Source: Lysobacter sp. CFH 32150
GTDB lineage: Bacteria; Pseudomonadota; Gammaproteobacteria; Xanthomonadales; Xanthomonadaceae
DNA length: 64,000 bases
NCBI RefSeq assembly: GCF_022758295.1
Contig: NZ_JALDWJ010000001.1
Coordinates: forward strand, 310,001 to 374,000
Reading direction: 5' to 3'
Position 1 is the first letter of the stretch. Each line of letters opens with the position of its first letter. The notes beneath the pieces were generated by a model. It made no database searches and was not told the DNA's origin. It was given only the letters and a program-made list of their open reading frames with translations. Positions 46,107-55,186 of the stretch are shown piece after piece. Position numbers and translations under genes: made by a program.

Positions 46107-47009
46107 ATGTTGAATTCAACCCCGTTGCAGCATGTCGAAGCAGGCGTTCTCAACGTTGCCTATCGGGACAGTGGCGCATCCGACGGGAAGCCTGTCGTGT
46201 TGCTGCATGGATTCCCCTACGACATTCATGCCTATGACGAGGTCACGTCCCTGCTGGTCGCTGCGGGCTGCCGCGTCATCACGCCATACCTCCGAGGGTT
46301 TGGCGGCACCCGCTTCTTGAAGCCCGAAACCCTTCGCTCCGGACAACAAGCCGCGCTTGCGCACGACGTCTTGGCCTTGATGGATGCGCTTGGAATCCCG
46401 TCGGCCGTCCTTGCGGGTTTCGACTGGGGCGGACGCGCCGCCTGCATCGTGGCGGCCCTCTGGCCAGAACGGGTGCAAGGACTTGTGTCGGATGGCTACA
46501 GCATTCAGCAGATCGCCACGTCGGCAGAGCCGCAACCCCCGGACGTCGAATGCCGGTACTGGTACCAGTTCTACTTTCATGGCGAACGAGGACGGGCCGG
46601 CCTGACAACCTACCGCCGTGAACTTTGCAAACGCTTGTGGGAGGTATGGTCTCCCCAGTGGCAATTCGATGCGGCGACCTTCGATTGCACCGCGATGGCC
46701 TTCGACAATCCCGATTTTGTCGAGGTCGTCATCCACTCCTACCGCCATCGCTTTGGTCTGGTGCCGGGCGACCCCACACTGGAAGCGACAGAGGCTCGAC
46801 TCGCCTCGTTACCGCCCATTTCGGTACCCACCATCACGCTGCACGGGGCTGCGGACACCGTCACGCCGCCAGCCCTCTCCGAGCATGACCAGCCTTTCTT
46901 CACCTCGACCTTCGAAAGTCGAATCATCCCCTCGGCCGGCCACAATCTGCCCCAGGAGGCGCCACACGCCTTTGCGGAGGCTGTGCGAGCACTGGTTCGA
47001 TCCTCCTAG
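46107..47009 (+). CDS. Alpha/beta hydrolase, epoxide-hydrolase-like with Asp nucleophile
   Basis: 300 residues. VVLLHGFPYDIHAYD is the oxyanion strand; the nucleophile elbow reads LAGFDWGGRAACIVAA, with Asp as nucleophile as in epoxide hydrolases and haloalkane dehalogenases. The cap region has CRYWYQFYFHGERGRAG. Acid in HGAADTVTPP and His in SAGHNLPQEAP complete the triad. A stand-alone gene. Substrate unknown; the cap suggests an epoxide or halide. Confidence 0.88.
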   Translation: MLNSTPLQHVEAGVLNVAYRDSGASDGKPVVLLHGFPYDIHAYDEVTSLLVAAGCRVITPYLRGFGGTRFLKPETLRSGQQAALAHDVLALMDALGIPSAVLAGFDWGGRAACIVAALWPERVQGLVSDGYSIQQIATSAEPQPPDVECRYWYQFYFHGERGRAGLTTYRRELCKRLWEVWSPQWQFDAATFDCTAMAFDNPDFVEVVIHSYRHRFGLVPGDPTLEATEARLASLPPISVPTITLHGAADTVTPPALSEHDQPFFTSTFESRIIPSAGHNLPQEAPHAFAEAVRALVRSS

Positions 47010-47501
47010 AAGGCCCCTTAGCTGGCGACTGCAAGCGATCCAATAGTGTGCGTGGGCATTGCGCTGTCGTAGGAGCGGCTTACAGCCGCGAGCTTTCCCC
47101 GCATGGCCCCGGTTGATTCAACTTGCCGCGACGGAAGCACTGCGGAGCGTTCGTTGTCACGCATCTGCTTCGGACACTTCAACTTGCGGGCGGACAACCT
47201 CTCCGTCGACAACGCAGCACCAACGACGGCTGCCATTGACCAAAGGTCAAGACTCGACGGACTGACGCAATCAAATGCCTGGGCGCCGCGCCGCACATCA
47301 CGCAGTGCAAATCCGGAATGGCTCCTTCGGGCGCATCTGTTTTGGTTCTCGTTGCAGGCTTCGTCCTTCAGTAACTTTGTTTCCGTTACGTCCAGGCAAC
47401 TGTGGCCGCTGCTCATCCGCTCAGGCATTGGATAGGACGTCCAGCCCTCGATGATCCGCGTCGGGGCATGGCCAATTTCGGTGCTTCACAAGGATGCGAA
47501 C
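47010..47501. other. Gene-poor stretch with a REP element
   Basis: 492 bp between two + strand genes. The only recognised element is the REP at 47069-47093. Frames of 136 residues (minus, 47018-47428) and 110 residues (plus, 47103-47435) overlap each other and look decayed or accidental; neither has a credible ribosome site or family motif. Confidence 0.55.
47069..47093. repeat. REP-type extragenic palindrome
   Basis: GTAGGAGCGGCTTACAGCC with the palindrome GCGGCT-TAC-AGCCGC is the GTAGGAGCGGCTT class of repetitive extragenic palindrome common in Pseudomonas and Xanthomonadales. Single copy here, 60 bp after the hydrolase stop. Such elements are usually moved by RAYT transposases, none of which is in the window. 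Confidence 0.75.
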
Positions 47502-49079
47502 ATGCGAGAGCCAGCGATCGCTGCCCTGCAGCCACCCACAATCAGCGAGCGCCTCCTGACGCTCGACGTGCTCCGCGGAGTCGCGTTGCTCGGCGTATTC
47601 CTGATCAATGTCGAGGATTTCAATCGCGCGTTCTACAGTTTTGGCGCGGGATTGCCAATTGGCGCCAGCGCGATCGATCACGCCGTTGACTGGCTTATCC
47701 ACACCTTCGTCTTCGGCAAGTTCTGGACGATGTTCTCGATGCTATTCGGGATGGGATTCGCGATCATGTGGTTGCGAGCCAAGGCGGCGGGACGTGAGTT
47801 TGTCGCGCCCTATCTGCGTCGCACAGCTGCATTGGCGATCTTCGGTCTGCTGCATGGTGTGTTCATCTGGAGCGGCGACATCCTCCTGAGTTATGCACTT
47901 GCAGCGGCAACGCTGCTGCTCGCGCTGCTGGGTCGCGTGTGGCAAGGCCTTGGGCTGTTTACCGTGTTGATGGTCGCCGTGCTGGCGTTGAAGATTCCCG
48001 CCACCGGCTTTGTCGCTTTGGTCGTATTCGCAGGGCTGATCGGCCTGTACCTGCGCGGGGAGCGAAGCCTGCGTCTGGCAAGTCGGGATTGGCCGATGAT
48101 CAGTGTGATAGCCGCTGTCGCTGCGATTCTGTTGCTGCTGGTCGGCAGCATCGGCATGACCTTCATGCCCGTCCTCAAGGCTGCGGCACTCCTGTTGGGT
48201 GGCGCGGTGTTGGCGGCAGTTGCGTGGATGGCTTGGCGCTACCGCAATCCTGCCAGCAAGCGTTTGTGGCGCGCTGGTGCCGCGCTGTATCTGATTCCGC
48301 TGTTGGGGTTGACGCTTTTCACTGTCGTCCGGGTAGTGGTGCCCGACAAATATCATTCTCAACCTACAGTCGCGCAGCAGCAACAGATCAAAGAAGGAAA
48401 ATCCGCCTGGCAGGAACGCATCGCAACCGAGACGCGGGTGATGAGTTCTGGAACCTACGCGGAGGCCGTGGAACTACGCTCCAGGCAGTTCCTTGCCTTG
48501 GGTGGAAATCCCGCGCAGGTCATATGGTCACTGTCGATGTTCCTGATTGGCGGCTGGTTCGTGCAATCGGGTGTCATCGTCCGGCCATACAGTCATCTGG
48601 AGGTATTCCGCAAGCTGGTTCGAGTGGCGTTACCGACCGGCATTGCACTGGCGCTGGCCAGCAGTTGGGTCGCAACGAGCCACATAGCGGGAAAAAACGA
48701 CACGGCGTGGGGCTTCGCGCAAAGTCTGCGCTTGATGGGCAACCTGCCGATGTCGCTGGGCTACATAGCCATTGTCGTCCTGCTGCTGCAAAAGGACGTC
48801 TGGGCTAGGCTGTTGTCGTGGCTGGCACCGGCAGGACAGATGGCACTGACCAATTATCTCGGCCAATCCATCGTCGGCACCTTGTTCTTCTACGGCTATG
48901 GGCTCGGCCATTGGGGCATGGCCAGGGCATGGCAGGTGGTGTTCGTATTCGTTGTGTTTGCGCTGCAGGTACTGTTCAGCCGTTGGTGGTTGTCGAAGTT
49001 CCGCTACGGGCCGATGGAGTGGTTATGGCGATGGTTCACCTACGCACGACTTCCATCGATGCGTCTCGCTGCGGCGTGA
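47502..49079 (+). CDS. DUF418-domain membrane protein (first of tandem pair)
   Basis: 525 residues with about ten membrane helices. N-terminal RLLTLDVLRGVALLGVFLINVEDFN is the typical acyltransferase-3-like start of the family. The C-terminal DUF418 block reads GQMALTNYLGQSIVGTLFFYGYG, then VFALQVLFSRWWLSKFRYGPMEWLWRWF. The charged middle region (about 285-340) is probably a loop. Function of DUF418 proteins is unknown; they may transport or modify envelope components. ATG 47502 has AAGGA 8 nt upstream. Confidence 0.88.
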   Translation: MREPAIAALQPPTISERLLTLDVLRGVALLGVFLINVEDFNRAFYSFGAGLPIGASAIDHAVDWLIHTFVFGKFWTMFSMLFGMGFAIMWLRAKAAGREFVAPYLRRTAALAIFGLLHGVFIWSGDILLSYALAAATLLLALLGRVWQGLGLFTVLMVAVLALKIPATGFVALVVFAGLIGLYLRGERSLRLASRDWPMISVIAAVAAILLLLVGSIGMTFMPVLKAAALLLGGAVLAAVAWMAWRYRNPASKRLWRAGAALYLIPLLGLTLFTVVRVVVPDKYHSQPTVAQQQQIKEGKSAWQERIATETRVMSSGTYAEAVELRSRQFLALGGNPAQVIWSLSMFLIGGWFVQSGVIVRPYSHLEVFRKLVRVALPTGIALALASSWVATSHIAGKNDTAWGFAQSLRLMGNLPMSLGYIAIVVLLLQKDVWARLLSWLAPAGQMALTNYLGQSIVGTLFFYGYGLGHWGMARAWQVVFVFVVFALQVLFSRWWLSKFRYGPMEWLWRWFTYARLPSMRLAAA

Positions 49080-49128
49080 AGGCATCCGTCGGCACAGAAA
49101 TCCTTCACGATTACTATTTCAAGCAGCC

Positions 49129-50298
49129 ATGACCACGCCACTGACGCAACCCCTACTCCCTCATCAGCGAACTCCCATCATCGATATTCTGCGGGGCTGG
49201 GCCTTGCTAGGGGTGGCGATCGGAAACTTCACGGCGTTCTACTACCTGGGATCCGAGCGTGGAAAGGATGCGCTGCCCTCCATGCTGGAGTACGTGACGC
49301 AATATCTTTTCTCGGCAAAGTCCTGGACCTTGCTCAGCATCCTGTTTGGCTACGGCTTCAGCGTCCTGATCAAAAGCATCGTCGAGAAAACGGGAAAGCC
49401 GGTTTCTTTTTTCCTCAGGCGCATGTTCTGGCTGCTGGCGCTTGCCTTCGTCAACTCCCTCTTCTTCTACGGCGACATCCTTCGGGACTATGCGCTGCTG
49501 GGGATACTATTGCTGCTGTTCTATCGGGTCCCGACGAAGACGGTTTTTCGCACAAGCATTCTCCTGATGCTGATCATTCCCTTCGTTTCGGCGTACATAC
49601 GCAGCCTCGGGATCAGCTACCAGTCCGAAGCCGACGCATTGTTGCCGGCTTTCCAAAGCCAGAACTGGCTGGATATCTTCTGGTTCAACCTGCAGACGAC
49701 GTTCTTCACCGAGATACTCAACCCGCACTACGCCATCACCGTGCACCTGGTCATGTTCGCGTGCATGCTCCTTGGCGTCGCGGCGCATCGATCCGACTTT
49801 CCCCATCGACTGGCCACCCATCCGGATCTGGCCAAACGGATCTTCTGGATCAGCCTGGCCCTGGCCGTAGTGCTGAATGCGGCACTTTGGTACCTGAATG
49901 AAGTCGAGGCACCCCTACTCACATATTTCAGGTTCGGGTATTGGGGAATCATCAGCACCATGCTCGCCATCGCCTCCGGTATCTGCTGGCTATACCACTC
50001 CGGTCGATTGGGATTCGTGTCGGTGCATTTGCAGTACATGGGCCGCATGACGCTGACGAACTACATGACCCAATGCATCCTGATCGCCCTGATTTTTTCC
50101 GGGGCCGGTTTGGGGGTCTTCAACACGATGCCTTACTGGTTCTATCTCCTGCTGGCGATCGGCGTTTATGCCATCCAGGTATTTGTCAGTCGCTGGTGGC
50201 TGTCGAACTTCCGATATGGCCCCATCGAGTGGCTCTGGAGGAAGCAGAGTTATGGCTTTGTCGTTTCGTCGATCAAGCGAGAGAAGGCGGCTGTCTAA
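49129..50298 (+). CDS. DUF418-domain membrane protein (second of tandem pair)
   Basis: 389 residues. Same family as the preceding gene: TPIIDILRGWALLGVAIGNFTAFYY at the start and GRMTLTNYMTQCILIALIFSG with VFVSRWWLSNFRYGPIEWLWRK at the end. The pair share an ending motif (WWLS-FRYGP-EWLWR) but the middle regions differ strongly, so the duplication is old. About eight to ten helices. The ribosome site before ATG 49129 is weak, 49 bp after the first gene; translation may be coupled. Confidence 0.88.
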   Translation: MTTPLTQPLLPHQRTPIIDILRGWALLGVAIGNFTAFYYLGSERGKDALPSMLEYVTQYLFSAKSWTLLSILFGYGFSVLIKSIVEKTGKPVSFFLRRMFWLLALAFVNSLFFYGDILRDYALLGILLLLFYRVPTKTVFRTSILLMLIIPFVSAYIRSLGISYQSEADALLPAFQSQNWLDIFWFNLQTTFFTEILNPHYAITVHLVMFACMLLGVAAHRSDFPHRLATHPDLAKRIFWISLALAVVLNAALWYLNEVEAPLLTYFRFGYWGIISTMLAIASGICWLYHSGRLGFVSVHLQYMGRMTLTNYMTQCILIALIFSGAGLGVFNTMPYWFYLLLAIGVYAIQVFVSRWWLSNFRYGPIEWLWRKQSYGFVVSSIKREKAAV

Positions 50299-50300
50299 GG

Positions 50301-50813
50301 TCACTGCCCCGCCAACTCGACCAGCTTCGCAATGGTGTTGATGTTACGGGCGGTGCCCGTCTTGGCCGCGACGATCTTGAGCTTGGAGTCGGCCATGCCG
50401 TCACCGTAGTGCACGTAGATTTCGCGTTTGCCCAGCGCGATTTCTTCGTTCTTACGGCCACTGACAGTTTCCAGCGCATCGCCCGGAGGCGCCTTGTCCA
50501 GGAAGATGGCCACAGTCCGATTGGGCGCAGCCTGCGGAAACGGATTGGCGGCGAGCACCGCCGCAAGTTCGTCACCGGTGCGCACCAGCACCCCCACCGG
50601 CTTGCCGGCATACCGTTCCAGTTGCGTCTCCAACGCCGCCTTCACTTGTTTCTCCGAAGCGGCACTGTCCAGCAACACGTTGCCGCTGGCGATATAGGTC
50701 CGCACCCGCTGGAATCCGGCTGCCTCGCACATGGTGCGCAACTCAGCCATCGGCAGCTTGCCGGTGCCACCCACGTTCACAGCGCGTAATAGAGCGATGT
50801 AGGTCTTCTTCAT
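50301..50813 (-). CDS. DUF1697 family protein
   Basis: 170 residues starting MKKTYIALLRAVNVGGTGKLPMAEL, the usual start of DUF1697, with FQRVRTYIASGNVLLDS and later IAIFLDKAPP-type and SGRKNEEIALGKREIYVHYGDG strands. Ferredoxin-like repeats; function unknown. ATG 50813 is chosen over the frame start at 50834, which adds seven unrelated residues. Stop lies 2 bp from the stop of the convergent DUF418 gene. Confidence 0.92.
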   Translation of the reverse strand: MKKTYIALLRAVNVGGTGKLPMAELRTMCEAAGFQRVRTYIASGNVLLDSAASEKQVKAALETQLERYAGKPVGVLVRTGDELAAVLAANPFPQAAPNRTVAIFLDKAPPGDALETVSGRKNEEIALGKREIYVHYGDGMADSKLKIVAAKTGTARNINTIAKLVELAGQ

Positions 50814-50884
50814 CGGCACATGATCGCAGGGCAAAGGAAAGAAGAGGAAAAACTCAGTTCAAACGAAACCACTTCCCGACGCTT

Positions 50885-52069
50885 TCAGCGCGCCATGGCC
50901 TCCAACAAGTTGTGCTGCTCGTCGTCGCCGGTGAGTTCCCACATGAAGACGCCAAGCAGGCCGCGATCTTTGGCAAGCTGCGCCCGGATGCCGATCGATT
51001 TCGGGTCTTCGTAACTGACGAACTTCCGCTCGCCGCGATGGAACAGCCATGGCGTTTGTGCGGCCGGATGCCAATGCTGCTCCCATTGCGGATCGGACAA
51101 CAGCGTCTCCTTGATGTCGCGCCAATTACCCGGGGCAAACGCCGCGGTGTAGGGCTGGTACAGGCCGCGATTCGCCCCGGATGACACCAGATAGCCTCGG
51201 CCATAAAACGGGACGCCCAGCACCAGCTTGTCCGCGGGTACGTCGTGCTGGCGGTAATAGTCGATCGCGCCGGCCACGTTGTTCCAGCGTCGCATCGGCT
51301 GTCCGAGCGGATCCTCGGCGACTTCATGCAACGGCGCGTTGAATGAGGACACCATGGTGAATGCGGTGCCCATGTCGTAGGTCATCAGGTTGATGAAGTC
51401 GAGCACCTTGGCGAGTTCGCCGAGCTCGTAACTGCGCGCAGGGTCGTAAGGACCCGCCGACTGCATGCGTCCCGCAGGCAGCGCGGCGGTGAGCAGGAAT
51501 GTTTGTCCGCGCTTCTCGCCGATCCTGCCCAGCTGCCGACGGAACTCGCGCGCCAACAATGTCATGTTGCGCCTGTCCTGCGGACGCGCACCGATCTCCG
51601 ACGGCCCGCCATAGACCGGGTACTCCCAATCGATGTCGACGCCATCGAAGCTGCCGCGATGGGCGTCGAAGAACAACGCAATGCAGGAATCGACGAAGCG
51701 CCGCCTCGATCGCGAGGTCAACGCGGCATCGGAAAATCCACCCGCGGTCCAGCCGCCGATCGAGATCAACGTCCGCAACCGGGGATGCTTGCGCTTGAGC
51801 TCGGCAAGTGCGGCGAAGTTCGCGCCCGCGTCGGCGTCCTTGATGACGCAGCGACCCTCTTCGATGGTGGCGAATGCATAGAACAAATGCGTGAGCTTGT
51901 CTGCTGGAATCCGCGAGATCGGATAGCGGGTAGCCGCCTGGCCCGGGAAGTAAGCACCGACCACCTTCGCAGCGGATCGGGCGTCATCGGCCGCACGGGC
52001 CGGCACGCATGCAGTACTCGCAGCCAGGCCGACCAGGAGCGCAGCGATCATTGGTCGAAACACGCGCAT
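50885..52069 (-). CDS. Secreted GH18 chitinase-like glycosidase
   Basis: 394 residues with a signal peptide (MIAALLVGLAASTACVPARA). GH18 barrel: VVGAYFPGQAATRYPISRIPADKLTHLFYAFA, LRTLISIGGWTAGGFSDAA, catalytic motif FDGVDIDWEYP with Glu149 as the acid, FINLMTYDMGTAFT, LVLGVPFYGRGY and LLGVFMWELTGDD. Cleaves beta-1,4 N-acetylglucosamine chains, by retaining substrate-assisted catalysis. No chitin-binding domain is attached. Start at 52069 fits the signal peptide; the frame is open to 52117. Confidence 0.95.
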   Translation of the reverse strand: MRVFRPMIAALLVGLAASTACVPARAADDARSAAKVVGAYFPGQAATRYPISRIPADKLTHLFYAFATIEEGRCVIKDADAGANFAALAELKRKHPRLRTLISIGGWTAGGFSDAALTSRSRRRFVDSCIALFFDAHRGSFDGVDIDWEYPVYGGPSEIGARPQDRRNMTLLAREFRRQLGRIGEKRGQTFLLTAALPAGRMQSAGPYDPARSYELGELAKVLDFINLMTYDMGTAFTMVSSFNAPLHEVAEDPLGQPMRRWNNVAGAIDYYRQHDVPADKLVLGVPFYGRGYLVSSGANRGLYQPYTAAFAPGNWRDIKETLLSDPQWEQHWHPAAQTPWLFHRGERKFVSYEDPKSIGIRAQLAKDRGLLGVFMWELTGDDEQHNLLEAMAR

Positions 52070-52117
52070 CGCCTTGTGTTGTCGGACTGTTTGCACTCTG
52101 CCACAGGTTTTCATCAA

Positions 52118-53329
52118 TCAGTGCTTCCGCGGCAACGATGCATCTACAGCGGTGATGCGATCGGCCAGGATCTCAAACAAGTCTTCCCAATGGCGGTATG
52201 GGTCCGACTTGCCGAAGCGCACGAAGATGAGGTCTTTCTCGGGAACGATGTAGATCTTCTGCCCATGGTTTCCGGACGCGAAAAAATGATGGCCGCTGGC
52301 GTCTGGATTCACCCACCAGAAGTACTGGTAGTACGGAACAGGATCGGTAGTGGCATCGAGACGGGTGGACTCCTCCACCCATCCGGCCGGGACGAGTTGT
52401 GCGCCATTCCAGTTACCGTCATTCAGGAACAACCGCCCGAATTTGGCGAAATCGATCGCGCGCCCATTAATGCCGCTTTCCATTTTCTCGAAACCGTTTT
52501 TCTCGCTATCGAGACTCCACGAGCCAGGTGCTTCCATGCCCAACGGCTTCCAGATTCTTTCTTCCAGGTACTTCGCCACCGGCCCACCGGTGACCCGCTC
52601 CAACACCAGGCCCAGTAACAGGGGGTGGTAGTTGTTGTAGTTGAACTCTTGTCCGGGCTTGCCGGTAACCGGGCTGGAAATCGCCTGTGCACGCAGGTCG
52701 GGCGAATAGTAGGTGCGGGCATCGTCTCCCCAGGGCGTGCCGTTCTCTTCGTATTGGATTCCGGACGCCATAGTCAGCAAGTGCCGCAGGGTGATGTGCT
52801 GAAAGCGCGGATCCTTCTGCAACAATTCCGGCACGTATTTCGTCACAGGATCTTCCACGCTACCGATGCGTCCTTCCGCAATGGCGATGCCTACGAGCGC
52901 AGAAACAAAGGACTTCGCCGTAGAGAAAGAAGTCACGGTGGAGTCGTGGCCGTAACCGTTGAAATACTTTTCGTAAAGCAAGGTGTCATGGTGGATGACC
53001 AGGAATGCAACGGTATCGTTTTGCTCGAGGAACTCATCCAGGCCTTGCCCGCTGGTTTTTCCACCGTGCGTGGATGTGACCGTCGCGAAGGCCTGGGCGT
53101 AACGCTGGCGGATGGCTGCCGAAGGTTGCTTGAAATCGAACCGCGGTGCGGCATTGGCGACCTTGCGCATCGGAAAGCGTTCGTAGTCGTCGATATCGGA
53201 ATCCATCCACGCAACGGCACGCGCCCACTGCGAGTTGGTGGTGAACAAGTGCGCGCCAAGCCAGACAAGAGCAAACACGCCGGCCAGGATGAGCAAGGTG
53301 TAGAGGATTTTCCTGGCCGGCTTTTTCAT
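52118..53329 (-). CDS. Serine hydrolase of the class C beta-lactamase / PBP4-like fold
   Basis: 403 residues. N-terminal membrane helix (LYTLLILAGVFALVWLGAHLF) that anchors the protein. Active-site motifs: SFSTAKSFVSALVG (Ser-x-x-Lys) and NYNNYHPLLLG (Tyr-Asn type second motif); the third, Lys/His-Thr/Ser-Gly-like, is probably SGNHGQKIYIV near the C-terminus. It acts as an esterase, amidase or D-Ala carboxypeptidase in the periplasm; actual beta-lactam activity is not implied. It lies 48 bp upstream of the chitinase gene, on the same strand. Confidence 0.92.
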   Translation of the reverse strand: MKKPARKILYTLLILAGVFALVWLGAHLFTTNSQWARAVAWMDSDIDDYERFPMRKVANAAPRFDFKQPSAAIRQRYAQAFATVTSTHGGKTSGQGLDEFLEQNDTVAFLVIHHDTLLYEKYFNGYGHDSTVTSFSTAKSFVSALVGIAIAEGRIGSVEDPVTKYVPELLQKDPRFQHITLRHLLTMASGIQYEENGTPWGDDARTYYSPDLRAQAISSPVTGKPGQEFNYNNYHPLLLGLVLERVTGGPVAKYLEERIWKPLGMEAPGSWSLDSEKNGFEKMESGINGRAIDFAKFGRLFLNDGNWNGAQLVPAGWVEESTRLDATTDPVPYYQYFWWVNPDASGHHFFASGNHGQKIYIVPEKDLIFVRFGKSDPYRHWEDLFEILADRITAVDASLPRKH

Positions 53330-53453
53330 GCGGGTTGGTCTTCCAGTGACGAGGGCTTCATGGCGCGCTCCCGCATCCTACATTTCCTACCCGGGGTGTC
53401 GATCCAGCGAGCGCCCGTTCGTCGTACCTGAGACAACAACCGCAAGGACTCCG

Positions 53454-54116
53454 ATGCCCACCCCCGCACCCAGGCTCTACGCCCATCCCTTCTCCTCCTA
53501 CTGCCAGAAGGCGCTGATCGCGTTGTACGAGAACCGCACGCCTTTCGAGTACCGCATGGTTGAAGACCCCGGCGCCATGGAAGAGTTGACGGCGCTGTGG
53601 CCGATGAAGCGCTTTCCCGTGCTCGTGGACGCTGGGCGCACGGTTTTCGAGGCCACCAGCATCATCGAGCACCTGGACGTCCACCACCCCGGCCCGGTGC
53701 GGCTCATTCCCGAGGACGCAAGCGTGGCAGTGGAAGTGCGAATGATGGACCGCTTCTTCGACAATTACGTGTCCACGCCGCAGCAGAAGGTCGTGTTCGA
53801 CTACATCCGCCCGGAAGCCGTCCGCGATCCGCATGGTGTGGCCGAAGCACGCGCGATGCTCGATACCGCCTACGCATGGCTCGACAAGACGATGGCCGGC
53901 CGCGAATGGGCCGCGGGCGAGAGCTTCAGCCTCGCCGACTGCGGGGCTGCGCCATTCCTGTTCTATGCCGACTGGACACATCCGATCGACGCGGCATTCG
54001 CCAACGTCATCGCGTACCGGCAGCGATTATTGGCGCGCCCATCCTTCGCCCGCGCCGTCGACGAGGCACGACCGTTCCGCAAATACTTTCCGCTCGGTGC
54101 GCCGGATCGGGACTGA
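53454..54116 (+). CDS. Glutathione S-transferase family protein
   Basis: 220 residues. N-terminal thioredoxin fold (RLYAHPFSSYCQKALIALYENRTPFE, MKRFPVLVDAGRTVFEATSIIEHLD with the cis-Pro and Glu-Ala-Thr-Ser binding loop), then an all-helical C-terminal domain (FFDNYVSTPQQKVVFDYI, SLADCGAAPFLFYADW). Cys17 in SYCQ sits at the catalytic position. Conjugates or reduces with glutathione. AAGGA ribosome site 6 nt upstream. Confidence 0.92.
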   Translation: MPTPAPRLYAHPFSSYCQKALIALYENRTPFEYRMVEDPGAMEELTALWPMKRFPVLVDAGRTVFEATSIIEHLDVHHPGPVRLIPEDASVAVEVRMMDRFFDNYVSTPQQKVVFDYIRPEAVRDPHGVAEARAMLDTAYAWLDKTMAGREWAAGESFSLADCGAAPFLFYADWTHPIDAAFANVIAYRQRLLARPSFARAVDEARPFRKYFPLGAPDRD

Positions 54117-54155
54117 GTGGAAGGAAGCCAGGGCAATAGCGAAAGCGATGCGGTT

Positions 54156-55028
54156 CTACGCGCTGACAAGCCCTTCAACCCGATGCTGCACGGCGCTTGA
54201 AGCGTCGCGCAGCTCGCGGCAGAACGCCGCCGTGACATCGTCCATCGGGAAGCAGCATTCGATGTGCTGGTCCTCGAGATTGACATCCCGCGCGAAGCCG
54301 AATGTGGTGAAGGTCGAGAAAAAACGCAGTTCCCGGCCATTCTTTCGAAACACCGTGGTCAACAGCGGCGATGGCGGCACGTCGAGATCGCGTGTGCGCC
54401 ACTGCGGGGGCACCCCGGGATAGGCCAGCGCTTCGTCGAGCAGGGCGCGTGGCACCGGGTCTGAAGGCGTCGCCGCCACCGCCCAGTGCAAGTGCCTGAT
54501 CAACTCGCCGGCCAGTTCCTCCCAGTTTGCGACTCCCGCACGCATATCGTCGGGATCGAAGACCTGGTGGATGATGTTCCGGTGTGCGCTGGGGCGACCG
54601 TCCATGATGAAGGCGCCAATCCGCTCCGCACCACGATTGGCCATCTGCACATTCCAATGCCGGTCGACCACGAACGCCGGATAGGGCTCGTGCTGCTCCA
54701 GGATGTAGTCGATGGCGCGCCGGATGCCGGCATGCTCAAGGGCGGTCAGCGCGATCTCTGGATACTCCGGCGCAAAACCTGCGGCGGTCAGCAGCGTGTT
54801 GCGCTCCTGCAAGGGCATGTCCAGCGCATCGGCGAACCGTAGCAGCATGTTGCGGCTGGGTTGCGCCTTGCCGGTTTCGACGTAGCTCAGGTGGCGGGCC
54901 GACACGCCGGCGTTGAGCGCAAAGTCCAATTGGCTCCAGCGCCGCGCCGCACGCCACTCCCGCAGCAGTGCGCCTACATGGGCGCTCGGTTTCGGTGATC
55001 TTGGCGAACGGGACGGGAGAGAGATCAC
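54156..55028 (-). CDS. XRE-family regulator with MmyB-like ligand domain
   Basis: 290 residues. HTH at about 20-75 (LLREWRAARRWSQLDFALNAGVSARHLSYVETGKAQPS), then the MmyB-like PAS-type domain (YPAFVVDRHWNVQMANRGAERI, HRNIIHQVFDPDDMR, VPPQWRTRDLDVPPSPL, HIECCFPMDDVT). The ligand domain is thought to bind a small aromatic or fatty acid. It is divergent from the Tat-exported hydrolase at 55187 across a 158 bp gap, so it probably controls that gene and itself. Confidence 0.92.
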   Translation of the reverse strand: MISLPSRSPRSPKPSAHVGALLREWRAARRWSQLDFALNAGVSARHLSYVETGKAQPSRNMLLRFADALDMPLQERNTLLTAAGFAPEYPEIALTALEHAGIRRAIDYILEQHEPYPAFVVDRHWNVQMANRGAERIGAFIMDGRPSAHRNIIHQVFDPDDMRAGVANWEELAGELIRHLHWAVAATPSDPVPRALLDEALAYPGVPPQWRTRDLDVPPSPLLTTVFRKNGRELRFFSTFTTFGFARDVNLEDQHIECCFPMDDVTAAFCRELRDASSAVQHRVEGLVSA

Positions 55029-55186
55029 GCATCAATTGTATGGATGGCCATCGATGCATGACACATGACCTGTGGCACATAGCCTTCGAAATCATCGGGA
55101 TATGACGTGGGACGTTATTGCCCGCATTCTTTCCACCCGCCCATGCTTCTCGCCGTCGAAACGCTTCTACTACCGAGGAGATGGGC

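Noticed and set aside
47018-47428. 136-residue minus-strand frame in the gap before the DUF418 genes
   Set aside because: No recognisable domain, no ribosome site, overlaps an equally long frame on the other strand; treated as relic or chance.
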